Source: Petasospora fabianii (taxonomy: Eukaryota > Ascomycota > Saccharomycetes > Phaffomycetales > Wickerhamomycetaceae). From it: 64,000 nt of DNA. Location: the NCBI GenBank assembly GCA_022641835.1, contig CP048717.1, forward strand, positions 62,001 through 126,000. Reading direction: 5' to 3'. Of this stretch, positions 1-8,825 are shown in pieces (within the stretch, counting starts at the first letter, position 1; every line of letters starts with the position of its first letter). The notes beneath the pieces were generated by a model. The model made no database searches. It had not been told where the DNA came from and saw only the letters and a list, made by a program, of their open reading frames with translations. The position numbers and the translations under genes were made by a program.

Positions 1-157
1 CGCTCGGAGTTTGTGTAGACAGCCTCTTCCATCGACTTCGCTCAGCTTCCACGGAACAGACACCGACAAAGAAAACGGAGGCATCGCAGTTTCTCCACCG
101 CCACCAACAACAACAATCACAACGACAAGCACATATATTAACGAAAGAATAGAGAAT

Positions 158-1177
158 ATGTCAGACGACTTCGACGTTCCGGAACCTTCCCTTAAGTCTA
201 TTATCACTCACGATTCTCTCAAGTGGATCTTCGTCGGTGGTAAAGGTGGTGTTGGTAAGACCACATCATCATCATCCATCTCCATCCAACTTGCCCTCAA
301 CAATCCACATAAACAGTATCTACTCATCTCTACTGATCCAGCACATAACCTTTCTGATGCCTTTGGTGAGAAGTTCAACAAAGATGCTCGTAAAGTCACA
401 GGAATGAACAATTTATCCTGTATGGAGATTGATCCATCTTCTACAATGCAAGACTTAACTGCCAATTTTGATGACACTAACCCAAATAACCCAATGGGAG
501 GTATGATGTCAGACTTATCGTCTTCTATCCCTGGTATCGATGAGGCATTGTCATTTATGGAGGTGATTAAGCACATCAAATCTCAAAGTAATGCCGAGGA
601 AGGTGCTATCACTTATGATACAATCATCTTTGATACTGCACCAACGGGTCATACCCTTAGATTCCTTCAATTACCACAGACATTCTCCAAGTTGTTGGGT
701 AAGTTTGATGAGCTCAGCTCAAGATTTGGTGGGTTAATGGGTCAATTCGCTGGTCAAGATCAAACAAATCAAATTATGAACAAGATGGCTGAATTGAAAG
801 AGTTAACGAAACTCATTAACGAACAATTTACTGATCCAGAGATTACAACATTTGTCGTTGTTTGTATTGCTGAATTCTTATCGCTTTATGAATCTGAAAG
901 ATTGATCCAGGAGTTGAACTCTTATGGTATTGACGTTAGTTCCATCATTTGCAACCAATTGCTCTTTACTCAAAAGGATGATCCATGTAACAGATGTCAA
1001 TCAAGATCTAAGATGCAAGAAAAGTATTTGGGTGAAATGGATGAATTGTATGAAGATTTCCATTTGGTTAAAGTTCCTTTGGTTAACACAGAGGTTAGAG
1101 GTTTAGAGAAACTTAAGAAGTTCTCAAAATTCTTGATTGAACCATATGTCCCAGGTACATCAGTTGATTTAGAGTAA
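158..1177 (+). CDS. GET3: Get3 ATPase, tail-anchored protein targeting
   Basis: Cytosolic ATPase that shields the C-terminal membrane anchor of tail-anchored proteins and hands them to the Get1/Get2 receptor on the ER. The 339-residue product has the deviant P-loop GKGGVGKTT at about residues 29-36, the switch region [12 protein letters not shown], the family phrase [16 protein letters not shown], and a zinc-binding CxxC pair (C277, C280) that holds the homodimer together. Length and sequence match yeast Get3 throughout. The start MSDDFD was chosen because the open frame upstream (from about position 11) has no ATG and does not resemble Get3. The gene converges on the downstream hydrolase with only 36 bp between stop codons. 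Identification is firm. Confidence 0.97.
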   Translation: MSDDFDVPEPSLKSIITHDSLKWIFVGGKGGVGKTTSSSSISIQLALNNPHKQYLLISTDPAHNLSDAFGEKFNKDARKVTGMNNLSCMEIDPSSTMQDLTANFDDTNPNNPMGGMMSDLSSSIPGIDEALSFMEVIKHIKSQSNAEEGAITYDTIIFDTAPTGHTLRFLQLPQTFSKLLGKFDELSSRFGGLMGQFAGQDQTNQIMNKMAELKELTKLINEQFTDPEITTFVVVCIAEFLSLYESERLIQELNSYGIDVSSIICNQLLFTQKDDPCNRCQSRSKMQEKYLGEMDELYEDFHLVKVPLVNTEVRGLEKLKKFSKFLIEPYVPGTSVDLE

Positions 1178-1213
1178 ACAGGTTTACATTCAATATAACT
1201 CTGTGTAAGTAAT

Positions 1214-2032
1214 CTAACAAACATTCTCAATAACAACATCTTTACCATCATTCTCACCGAGATCAGTTCTTAATCTTCTGTTAAACAATTCAAATAAGAA
1301 CCCAAAGCAAGCAGAAGTGATTGAACTATCATATCTTCCCTTACTTGATTCGTCTCTAACGAATGCATGTTGAGCATCGTTTAACTCCATAAATGTAAAA
1401 TTAACACCATTATCTCTTAGTGTCTTTCTAATAAGGTCTCTACCCTCTGGTGGAACATGATTATCCAAAGTACCAAAGATTAAGACAATCTCTGCATCTT
1501 TTCTCTTGAGTTCAGTGCTTTTCTGTAATGAATCATCATTCATACCTTTACCAAGAGCATGATTATGAATATCAGTTGGGAAGAAGCAAACAGATGCACT
1601 GATTCTCTTATCATAACATGCTCTAAATGCCAAATGACCACCAAGACACATACCAGTAGCACCACATTTACCAGAATAAGTCTTCAAGGTCTCCAGATAG
1701 TCAATTGCAAGTTTATTATCTTCATCATAAGATTCTAATGGTTTTTCAACTTTGTATAGATTACCCTTGTCGGTACCCTCAGCGTCATAAGCTAATGGTT
1801 CAGGACCTTCAAAGTTATGATAGATAGAAGGAGCAACAACAATGTATCCCTCAGAGGCGATCTTCTTAGCAAAACGAGCAACTGGACCAGTAACTTGATA
1901 AATCTCAGAGTAGACAATGACACCTGGGAATTTAGCTAATGGGTAGTTTGGAATCTTTGGGTGGAAAGTGTACAAACGAAGAGTTGTACCATAGGAGGTC
2001 TTAACGTCGTGATATGATTCTGTAATAAGCAT
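1214..2032 (-). CDS. dienelactone hydrolase family enzyme (YDL086W-like)
   Basis: Alpha/beta hydrolase of the carboxymethylenebutenolidase (dienelactone hydrolase) family, 272 residues, colinear from end to end with the S. cerevisiae protein YDL086W as I recall it. The expected triad is visible: nucleophile Cys129 in GMCLGGH, Asp190 in FGTLDNH and His222 in AQHAF. There is no signal peptide or membrane segment, so it is probably cytosolic. The physiological substrate of the yeast family is not established. Its 224-bp upstream region holds a TCACGTGA element at 2139-2146. It lies tail to tail with GET3. Confidence 0.9.
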   Translation of the reverse strand: MLITESYHDVKTSYGTTLRLYTFHPKIPNYPLAKFPGVIVYSEIYQVTGPVARFAKKIASEGYIVVAPSIYHNFEGPEPLAYDAEGTDKGNLYKVEKPLESYDEDNKLAIDYLETLKTYSGKCGATGMCLGGHLAFRACYDKRISASVCFFPTDIHNHALGKGMNDDSLQKSTELKRKDAEIVLIFGTLDNHVPPEGRDLIRKTLRDNGVNFTFMELNDAQHAFVRDESSKGRYDSSITSACFGFLFELFNRRLRTDLGENDGKDVVIENVC

Positions 2033-2138
2033 TCTACCAGCTGTTCTTTAGATGAGCCTAGAGAAGTATAGATGAAGTTAAGTCTTGAGAGTTTATGGGT
2101 GAGATAAAAGTATCAAAGGTAAACTTTCGCGCTTTTGG

Positions 2139-2146
2139 TCACGTGA
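2139..2146. promoter_or_regulatory. TCACGTGA, Cbf1-type E-box
   Basis: An 8-bp palindrome about 107 bp upstream of the hydrolase start. CACGTG flanked by T/A is the classic Cbf1 binding core in yeasts. Use as a promoter element is inferred from position only. Confidence 0.45.
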
Positions 2147-2183
2147 TTACCGTAATAGGAAGTCAATTGATTACATCATTTAC

Positions 2184-2226
2184 TATAGATCATTTATATA
2201 GTTATAGATCATTTATGGATCATTTA
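2184..2226. repeat. short direct repeat around ATAGATCATTTA
   Basis: The phrase TATAGATCATTTAT occurs at 2184-2197 and again at 2203-2216, and GATCATTTA follows at 2218-2226. This AT-rich micro-repeat lies between the 3' end of the Zn2Cys6 gene and the hydrolase promoter. No function is evident. Confidence 0.55.
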
Positions 2227-2256
2227 ATCACTGAATATTAAGTCTAAGATTAAAGA

Positions 2257-3990
2257 TCAAACAACTAAAAAGTCTATACCAGCAGGAAGCCATTCTTGAC
2301 CTTGTAATATCTCTTCCCATTCTTTTCCAGTAGTCCAACATTCCTGAACAATAGATCTCATAGTATCAACAGTACCCATACCAACTTGTTCAAAAAGTGT
2401 ATCCATAAACTTCTTTAGATTATTACGTTGATGAACACTCTTCGAGGCACATCCAATGGTGAAAACAGGCCATACCATCTGTGTTATCAGTGGTGATGAA
2501 CTCTCCATTGTAGAATACACTGAGATGAACTCATCAATGAAACCATTCAAGGATTGAGTATCTTCGGGTCTCACAAGTTTATAAAGATTCACAAGAACAG
2601 CAAGTGCCCAACACTGTGCACATTTAAGTCTCTTATCATACTCATATTCAAAATCATCTGACTGGAAAACAACATATTCTCTGTAATTGATCAAATCAAA
2701 TCTTATGGCATTAAACTTCTGTTCAACATTGATATCAATAACATTATAAGTCTGTTTCAAATCCCTTCTCAAATGACAGAATCTATTAATACAACGGAAT
2801 ATCTCACCGGGACATCCCATTAGTCTAGTTGTAGACTTTGGTGTATTCTTTGTACCATACCAAGTTTCATCACAATAGGGGAGTCTGCAATCTGGTGATA
2901 CCACAGCAGCAATGGTATCAAACCATGAAATGTTAGCGATAACTGTTGAACTTTCATCAATTTGATCCAAATATGATCTAAATGATGAATCCTTAACAAT
3001 AGCTGCAAATAATTCACAAAAATTGCGTACTAATGCAGATCTTCCTGACTCTAGGACACTAAAGAGGAAATGAACATGAATCAGAAGCAATATGACAAAT
3101 GAATTAGATCTTTGTTTCTCCAATGATGTCTTTTTAAGATTCTTTATAATAGTTTCAATGACCAAGGAGTCTGCATCCTCGTCACCTTTAGCCCTTAAAT
3201 AATCAATAAGATACTCCATTGTGTTATTAACATGTCTCATTCCTGTACGGAAAAACTCCTGAGCACCTCTTGTCTGATAAAGATGGATACATGATAGGGC
3301 AATGAAACAACTCTTGGCCACTTCAAAATCACAATACTTTAGTGCTAATTGAGGCCATGGTGAACTTGGATGTGCATCCAAGAGAGGTAATAGTCTCTTG
3401 AAGAAATGCTTAAGCATCATATTCTCTTCAATATCGGTCAATTGCTGTGTAGTTGGGTCTGTATTCAATTGATGTTCAGCATCTGTCTTTGGAGTAGTTG
3501 GTTGTTCAATGTTAAAATCTGAGATGAAAGATGGCATCTCAGAGTCAAATAGGAAAGATGGGAATAGATCTTGAAATATATGAAACTCTTCCATAATGTT
3601 AATCTTGGGAGCATCTTTCATCAAAGATGCTAAATGTTCATCAACAGCTGTCTTACCTTCACTTTTGGATACCTTATCAACTGTTGTCTCACTATCCTTA
3701 GAATCTGTGCTTATTACCGGTGTCATTATTTGACTATCTCTCTTTGCCAAACTCTCTTTAAGACGAGGACGACCTCTGAATCCATGTACAACTTGACCTT
3801 TAGCATTCACTTGCTCTTTACCATTGTTTCTACTATCATCAACATCAAATGACAGCTTAAGTCCATATCCTTCACATGTTCGACCACTCTTAACACAGTT
3901 ATTACACTCTGGTTTCCCCTCATCGCACTTCCGTCTCCTCTTCTTACACGTCCAACAACCAGTGCGTACACGTTTGATCTTAGAAGCCAT
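2257..3990 (-). CDS. Zn2Cys6 fungal transcription factor
   Basis: Predicted DNA-binding regulator of 577 residues. The N-terminal binuclear zinc cluster is complete: C12-x2-C15-x6-C22-x6-C29-x2-C32-x6-C39, with the basic stretch KKRRRK between the second and third cysteines. The rest is a largely helical acidic region like the fungal-specific transcription factor domain of the Uga3/Arg81/Lys14 type, but I cannot assign an orthologue. A 12-bp palindrome with a CCGCGG core lies about 105 bp upstream of the start and could be an autoregulatory site. The target pathway is unknown. Confidence 0.9.
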   Translation of the reverse strand: MASKIKRVRTGCWTCKKRRRKCDEGKPECNNCVKSGRTCEGYGLKLSFDVDDSRNNGKEQVNAKGQVVHGFRGRPRLKESLAKRDSQIMTPVISTDSKDSETTVDKVSKSEGKTAVDEHLASLMKDAPKINIMEEFHIFQDLFPSFLFDSEMPSFISDFNIEQPTTPKTDAEHQLNTDPTTQQLTDIEENMMLKHFFKRLLPLLDAHPSSPWPQLALKYCDFEVAKSCFIALSCIHLYQTRGAQEFFRTGMRHVNNTMEYLIDYLRAKGDEDADSLVIETIIKNLKKTSLEKQRSNSFVILLLIHVHFLFSVLESGRSALVRNFCELFAAIVKDSSFRSYLDQIDESSTVIANISWFDTIAAVVSPDCRLPYCDETWYGTKNTPKSTTRLMGCPGEIFRCINRFCHLRRDLKQTYNVIDINVEQKFNAIRFDLINYREYVVFQSDDFEYEYDKRLKCAQCWALAVLVNLYKLVRPEDTQSLNGFIDEFISVYSTMESSSPLITQMVWPVFTIGCASKSVHQRNNLKKFMDTLFEQVGMGTVDTMRSIVQECWTTGKEWEEILQGQEWLPAGIDFLVV

Positions 3991-4095
3991 TGGTGTCTTT
4001 AAATGTGTCCATAGTTAACATGTCCTAAGTCCTTTTGTCGAAGAGGTTTAATCATGTCTCCAACCTCATTCGTCCGCGATTAGAGATGAAGATAG

Positions 4096-4107
4096 ATCCC
4101 GCGGGAT
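4096..4107. promoter_or_regulatory. ATCCCGCGGGAT palindrome, candidate zinc-cluster site
   Basis: A perfect 12-bp palindrome with CCG and CGG triplets directly abutting, about 105 bp upstream of the Zn2Cys6 gene. Dimeric zinc-cluster proteins bind paired CGG triplets, so self-regulation or control by a related factor is plausible but inferred. Confidence 0.4.
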
Positions 4108-4127
4108 TTCATTTTCCCCGGACTTAG

Positions 4128-4188
4128 TACTATACTATATACTATATACTATATACTATATGTCTACAGACTTGTCTCTACAGACTTG
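4128..4188. repeat. ACTATAT microsatellite plus 12-bp direct repeat
   Basis: About five tandem copies of a 7-bp ACTATAT unit occupy roughly 4128-4161. They are followed by two copies of TCTACAGACTTG at 4163-4174 and 4177-4188. This is simple-sequence DNA between the 3' end of MNN2 and the promoter of the Zn2Cys6 gene. Confidence 0.7.
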
Positions 4189-4246
4189 TTGATAGTTAAA
4201 AGTGATGCTTTTATAGTTAAACTAAACTAGGTAGTTTGTAGAGATT

Positions 4247-6406
4247 CTATGATTGGTGTTCTTCTTTAACAGCTTCAACGTTGTTAACACCAACTAACTG
4301 ACCTTCAACTTCATCTTTCTCATCTTTATTCTGATCCTTGTTGTCCTCCTTTTCATCTTTATTCTCCTTCTGTTTATTCTCTTGCTCCTCCTGTTTCTTC
4401 TTCTCCTCTTCTTTCTTCTTCTCCTCTTCTTCCTTCTTCTTTCTTTCTTGAACCTGTTCTGGACTCATTCCTTCAGCAAAGGCAGCATCGATACCTTTCT
4501 CCAATTGATCACCTCTCAAGAACTCCAATTGCTCTTTGACTCTACCACACCATCTCTCTGGAGCTCTCATACCCTTAATGTTCATATCACCATGTTTACA
4601 AAGCATCCATTCCATTGTTTCCCAAATCTTAGCTTCAACATCATATCCTAATTCTTGAATCAATGCCTTAGAGTAAAGTCTGCGTCTAACACCAGCGGTA
4701 TCATGAATCATTCTAAACCCCTTTCCATCAATTTTCCATGGATATAACTTTGGTTGATTACAATGAAGGAAAAGTGTTTCACTCTTGGAATAACGATGCA
4801 TCAAATAGTTCACTTTCTCCCTATTATAAGTCCATCTCGTGTCTTTATACCTCTGAGGATCCTGACTCTGAATATAATCCAAGATTGGATCATATTGACC
4901 CATAGCACTAATATGGAACTCATAAGTATTTGTCATTTCACCATATTCACGGATATACTCTTGTACTTGATAATATGGTAATCCACACTTATGTGCAGCA
5001 GCTAAGATGGTTTCCTTATCACCTTCACCAGCTTGACCTTGAGAAAGCAAGCCATAGAAATAGTTTGGACCATAATAATTATAGTAAAGGGAAAGGAAGA
5101 TGGCTTTAGCATGAGTTTTCTTGTTAATTAAGAGTTGACCAGTCTCAGCCGATGCCTCTGGGAATGCTCCTTCAAGATCATGATAAGAAACTTTAGTTTC
5201 CCAATCTTCAGTTGTAAAATGTTCCTTTGATGGTTGATCTCTTTCATCTCCATAAGAATGACGTACTTGATTTGTCTCATTAACTGGTATACGTGCCAAT
5301 TTGTAGAAATCTGGTGAAGTGGACCGTCTCCAGAAATCTGGCCATACAACAAGACCATTTGTAGTATATGGTTCATTGATAAACAAAACATCTGGGTTTT
5401 TCAATGGGATGTTATCTGAATCAAGCATAAGAACGTGTTCAAATGATGTAAGAAGCAATGCCATGGATTTGAGTTGGTAACCTTTAAGTTTGAACTTTTT
5501 AGTGTCGATATAGTTAGACATCAGGATACATTTAGCACCAAATGCTGGGAAGACTCTGTTACATAGGTCTGCAGAGTATTCTGAATCTGTTGGGATGAAA
5601 ACTTCAACAGGTAATTTAGAACCTGTGTCTCTTAACATCTTCAGGGAGAGTAAAACAAGCCAATTGTAAGTACCACCACCTGCGTAAAGGATACCACGAC
5701 CTTTAATATCTTGTTCAATACTCTCTGGAAATCTATCTGGTATTGATTCCATAATCTTATCATGAGATTTTTGCAAATCATTGAATTCATCTTCATTCAA
5801 TTGCAAGAAACTTGATAAGTATTGCTTTGATCTCACTGGGTCAACACCGTTGTTTTCTCTTAATTTACCATCAAGCACTGGAATCTTAAGATCCCATGAT
5901 GTTTGGAATTGATTCTTCTTGTTATAATGAGCTTTATTGTTGATTGTTCTAACTGTTGGAGCTGCATCTAGTACTTTTTGTAACAGTTTCTCATTGACAA
6001 ATGTCTTGAACTCGGTATCCTTGACAAGCATCTCATCGAGCTTTTCGACATTACTGTAGTCACCATAGTCCTTATTACCATAGTATTCTTCATCGGTGTA
6101 ATCATGGATAAAGATAACGTCATCTTCTGAAGCTACTGCATCACTAATAGCTGCAGCTTGCGATTCTTTATCCGGTTTCGTCTTGACAACTTTAAGTCCA
6201 TCTGATTCGAAATATTTGTCTCCATTGTTGTTGTTGGATGATGATGATGATTTGTCACTAGTGATGTGGTTAGATACAGCCTGTGGTAAGTAGGATGATA
6301 CATTAGTGAAGAAGTGGAATAGTTGGAGTAAAGTGAGCAACATAAGTAGTGTACACAGTGTGAGTGTAGTTGACCGCATGCTGCGGAATGGTGATTGTTT
6401 CAGCAT
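4247..6406 (-). CDS. MNN2: Golgi alpha-1,2-mannosyltransferase, MNN2/MNN5 family
   Basis: Type II Golgi glycosyltransferase (GT71 family) that adds alpha-1,2-mannose branches to the outer chains of N-glycans. The 719-residue protein starts with a short cytoplasmic tail and one membrane anchor (about 12-34), then a low-complexity Ser/Asn stem, then the catalytic domain. Family landmarks are GRGILYAGGGTYNWL (about 237-250) and the metal-binding DSD at 329-331 in LMLDSDNIPLKNPD. The last 70 or so residues form an unusual Lys/Glu-rich tail reminiscent of the KKKKEEEE repeats of Mnn4. Choosing MNN2 over its paralog MNN5 is not possible from sequence alone. Confidence 0.88.
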   Translation of the reverse strand: MLKQSPFRSMRSTTLTLCTLLMLLTLLQLFHFFTNVSSYLPQAVSNHITSDKSSSSSNNNNGDKYFESDGLKVVKTKPDKESQAAAISDAVASEDDVIFIHDYTDEEYYGNKDYGDYSNVEKLDEMLVKDTEFKTFVNEKLLQKVLDAAPTVRTINNKAHYNKKNQFQTSWDLKIPVLDGKLRENNGVDPVRSKQYLSSFLQLNEDEFNDLQKSHDKIMESIPDRFPESIEQDIKGRGILYAGGGTYNWLVLLSLKMLRDTGSKLPVEVFIPTDSEYSADLCNRVFPAFGAKCILMSNYIDTKKFKLKGYQLKSMALLLTSFEHVLMLDSDNIPLKNPDVLFINEPYTTNGLVVWPDFWRRSTSPDFYKLARIPVNETNQVRHSYGDERDQPSKEHFTTEDWETKVSYHDLEGAFPEASAETGQLLINKKTHAKAIFLSLYYNYYGPNYFYGLLSQGQAGEGDKETILAAAHKCGLPYYQVQEYIREYGEMTNTYEFHISAMGQYDPILDYIQSQDPQRYKDTRWTYNREKVNYLMHRYSKSETLFLHCNQPKLYPWKIDGKGFRMIHDTAGVRRRLYSKALIQELGYDVEAKIWETMEWMLCKHGDMNIKGMRAPERWCGRVKEQLEFLRGDQLEKGIDAAFAEGMSPEQVQERKKKEEEEKKKEEEKKKQEEQENKQKENKDEKEDNKDQNKDEKDEVEGQLVGVNNVEAVKEEHQS

Positions 6407-7575
6407 GCTGTTTATATGTATATGCTTCTATTTGGTAGCAAGACAAGAACACAGTTAAAGAGAGAGGTATGTGAGTGAATGGTGGAATGGGGGTATTAAT
6501 AGTATATGTACTATGGTTGAAGTAGGCGAAGTGGGCGAAGTCAAGGGGGGGGGGGGACTAAGGAGATCTGAACAGATACAACGGATGCTTAAGCCTTGTA
6601 GGATTAATCCCTGTGACTATGATAGTAATTTAAAGGAAGGGCAACTGAGAAATTGAATGGGCAGATGGACAACGATTGGCTTATGCGCAAGGCTTTGCGG
6701 TGAGATCGGGTCGCGCAGCTCTGGACACTTTGGGGCGCAGCCGATTGTTATGGTATGCTTCTGATATATGGACCAAGTGAAGCAGATGAACAGAGATAAA
6801 AGGTTTATGAGTTGGCCTCGGTTAGTTGATGAGGTGAGATAGTGTGTGGTTGAGGAGGAAAATGAACAACAAAACTCCGGATCAATTAAATATCGTCACT
6901 ATACATATAGGCGAAATGGTCTCGACGAGCTTCGCGAGACTTTGCTTTATAAATAGCTCTTGGCGACTGTGATGTAGTGGTTTTACATAGGTTTTATCTA
7001 TATGTATATAGAGTTATAGTATCTTTGTATCTTTGTATTAACTACCTCTATATCTTTATTCTGTTTGATTCCCTTACAAAAGCAGTATATCTTTATAACT
7101 AAACTACCATCACTCCGCTTCGCTGCTTCCGTCAGACGCGTCCGGGGGAAACTGCAAGGGGCAGTGTCGAGCCACTTTATTGAGAAAAGGTTACAACATA
7201 TGATTTATGTACAATAAACACTAAAGAGTCTGATACATCACATATCAGAACTTAATCTTCACACCTTTTATCAACAGATCAACTTTTCTCGTAACTTTAG
7301 ATAGTTCAGAAACAATATACTTTGTACTCCAACAACATGCATTTTGCTTATGTAAGCCTATTATTGTTTAAAGGTTACCCGGAGAAGTGTCACATGATTG
7401 ATCACGTTATCACGTGATCACGTGATAACGGTGATAACGTTCTAGACAACCATGAGTTATGTAATGGCTTATCTACACTAGTTCTGAGCCTGACTCTATA
7501 TATCCATGGTCATTCATTTCGTATCTCATTATCATATTAGTCTCTCTTGTCAGCTTGTGGATCAAGCAGAATCCA
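6407..7575. other. gene-poor intergenic region
   Basis: 1.17 kb with no convincing coding frame. It holds an 11-G homopolymer near 6546, a stem-loop with GTCTCG/CGAGAC arms (6919-6924 and 6935-6940), a TATAAAT box near 6947, AT-rich DNA at 7000-7100, one ACGCGT site at 7136-7141 and a 26-bp palindrome at 7405-7430. No tRNA or known ncRNA signature was recognised. Confidence 0.6.
7405..7430. promoter_or_regulatory. 26-bp perfect palindrome with two overlapping E-boxes
   Basis: The core CACGTGATCACGTG carries two CACGTG boxes and is extended on both sides by CGTTAT/ATAACG, so all 26 bp are self-complementary. It resembles a doubled Cbf1/Pho4-type site. It lies 145 bp past the 3' end of the coiled-coil gene and a kilobase from the MNN2 start, so its target is unclear. 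Confidence 0.5.
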
Positions 7576-8280
7576 TCAACGCTTATCACTGGCTTTGTTA
7601 TCCATCATCTGGTTCAACCTTTCAAGAAACTCCCTTGGAATTTCATAATCAACTGCGTCAGTCCCCCTCTGGTTCTCATTGCCATTCTCATTCGCATGCA
7701 TTTCTTCCAGTTTATCAACCTCTCTGACCTTTGCCTCACTCATATTCCTATCGCCAGTCACATACCGTATGTATCTCTCTTCTTCTTCTTCTTCTTCCTC
7801 CTCCTCCTCCGGTGTACTCTCCAACTTTGAAACTAACTTATTCACACCAACATCTCTCTTGATAGTCTCAAACTGTTGTCTCAATAACATCAGCTCCTCA
7901 CTGAACCTCATATCAAGATAATGCGTCTCGAGTTGTGTCTCTTGATATGTCTTGGCAACTGCTTGTATCGCTTCAATCGCATCTAATGCCTTTTCAAGTT
8001 CTTGTTGTTTACCCCAATTCGTAGTCCCTGCTGGTCCAAGTAGTGTTCGTTTAATATTGGATCGTATCGACTCACTATTGGGCACGGGCCGAGGTGCCAG
8101 TGGAGGTCGTGTACTCGTTGATATTGTCTTCTTTCTTGTTGTATTGTTCATACCACAACTGCTGAACTCTTCAATAACGTCAATCCAAACAGACATAACT
8201 CGGAGGACAGTACGTGTTATAAGTTGCTGACGGATGATTTTGGTTGAGGTAGGGTCCATTCTGGTGACAGACACAGACAT
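7576..8280 (-). CDS. unrecognised coiled-coil protein
   Basis: A 234-residue hydrophilic protein that I do not recognise. ATG codons at 8280 (MSVSVTR) and 8259 (MDPTST) are both possible starts. The N-terminal 35 residues look helical. A basic, Pro/Ser-rich linker follows, then a long heptad-like segment (about residues 90-155) ending in an 11-Glu run, then a charged C-terminus. Size, coiled coil and acidic tract would fit a small structural subunit, for example of a kinetochore or spindle complex, but no family motif proves this. A palindromic double MBF site about 255 bp upstream suggests G1/S expression. Confidence 0.7.
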   Translation of the reverse strand: MSVSVTRMDPTSTKIIRQQLITRTVLRVMSVWIDVIEEFSSCGMNNTTRKKTISTSTRPPLAPRPVPNSESIRSNIKRTLLGPAGTTNWGKQQELEKALDAIEAIQAVAKTYQETQLETHYLDMRFSEELMLLRQQFETIKRDVGVNKLVSKLESTPEEEEEEEEEEERYIRYVTGDRNMSEAKVREVDKLEEMHANENGNENQRGTDAVDYEIPREFLERLNQMMDNKASDKR

Positions 8281-8532
8281 GTACCACAACTCAAACCCGT
8301 ATGCTTATGGGGCTCTACTGATGGCATACAGTAATTTATCGGGTTTAAAAAACAGGCAACTGGGGGCTCATATCAGAGTATGCTTAAAGCACAACTAGCA
8401 ACTCAATTTTATCAATCTAATAACTTATCTAATGAGCTCCCCTAAGTAATCACATTCCCTCAACTTCTTACTTTATCAAAGATTAATAGATTCCCAAAAC
8501 ATAACGCGCGTCACTTTTGTATCTCATGCGAC

Positions 8533-8553
8533 GCGACGCGTCAGACGCGTCGC
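8533..8553. promoter_or_regulatory. palindromic double MCB (ACGCGT) element
   Basis: Two 10-bp arms, GCGACGCGTC and its exact complement, are separated by one base. They contain ACGCGT at 8536-8541 and 8545-8550, with an additional ACGCGA just upstream. ACGCGT is the core recognised by MBF (Mbp1-Swi6) at G1/S genes. It lies about 255 bp upstream of the coiled-coil gene. Confidence 0.6.
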
Positions 8554-8825
8554 ATCACATCATCAATCAGACAACTTAGAATCAACCTCAAAACGGAACT
8601 GGAAACGCCAAATATGGCCATTGAATAACACATCTCCGCATCGCATATCAGTTGCACGTCTGGGTGTGTTCGTGCAGTGTGCATCCAAGATCTGATTGTC
8701 AGATCTGCTATCCTCTTGTCAGTCAACTGTATCCATCAGTCACACTCTTCTATAAAGGCAGTTATTCATTGAGCAGTTCTCTATACGTTAGTCATATCTT
8801 TATCATTAGCACTTCTTCCGTGTAG
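8554..8825. other. intergenic with 8-bp stem-loop
   Basis: The stretch between the MCB element and the 3' end of the LeuRS paralog holds no gene. AGATCTGA and TCAGATCT form a perfect 8-bp stem with a TTG loop at 8688-8706. TATAAA on the plus strand at 8751-8756 points toward the paralog's 3' end. Confidence 0.5.

Noticed and set aside
6919-6940. Stem-loop resembling part of a tRNA or small RNA
   Set aside because: No A/B box or cloverleaf could be formed around it.
8751-8756. TATAAA pointing antisense into the 3' end of the LeuRS paralog
   Set aside because: A lone TATA hexamer without other promoter evidence does not support an antisense transcript.
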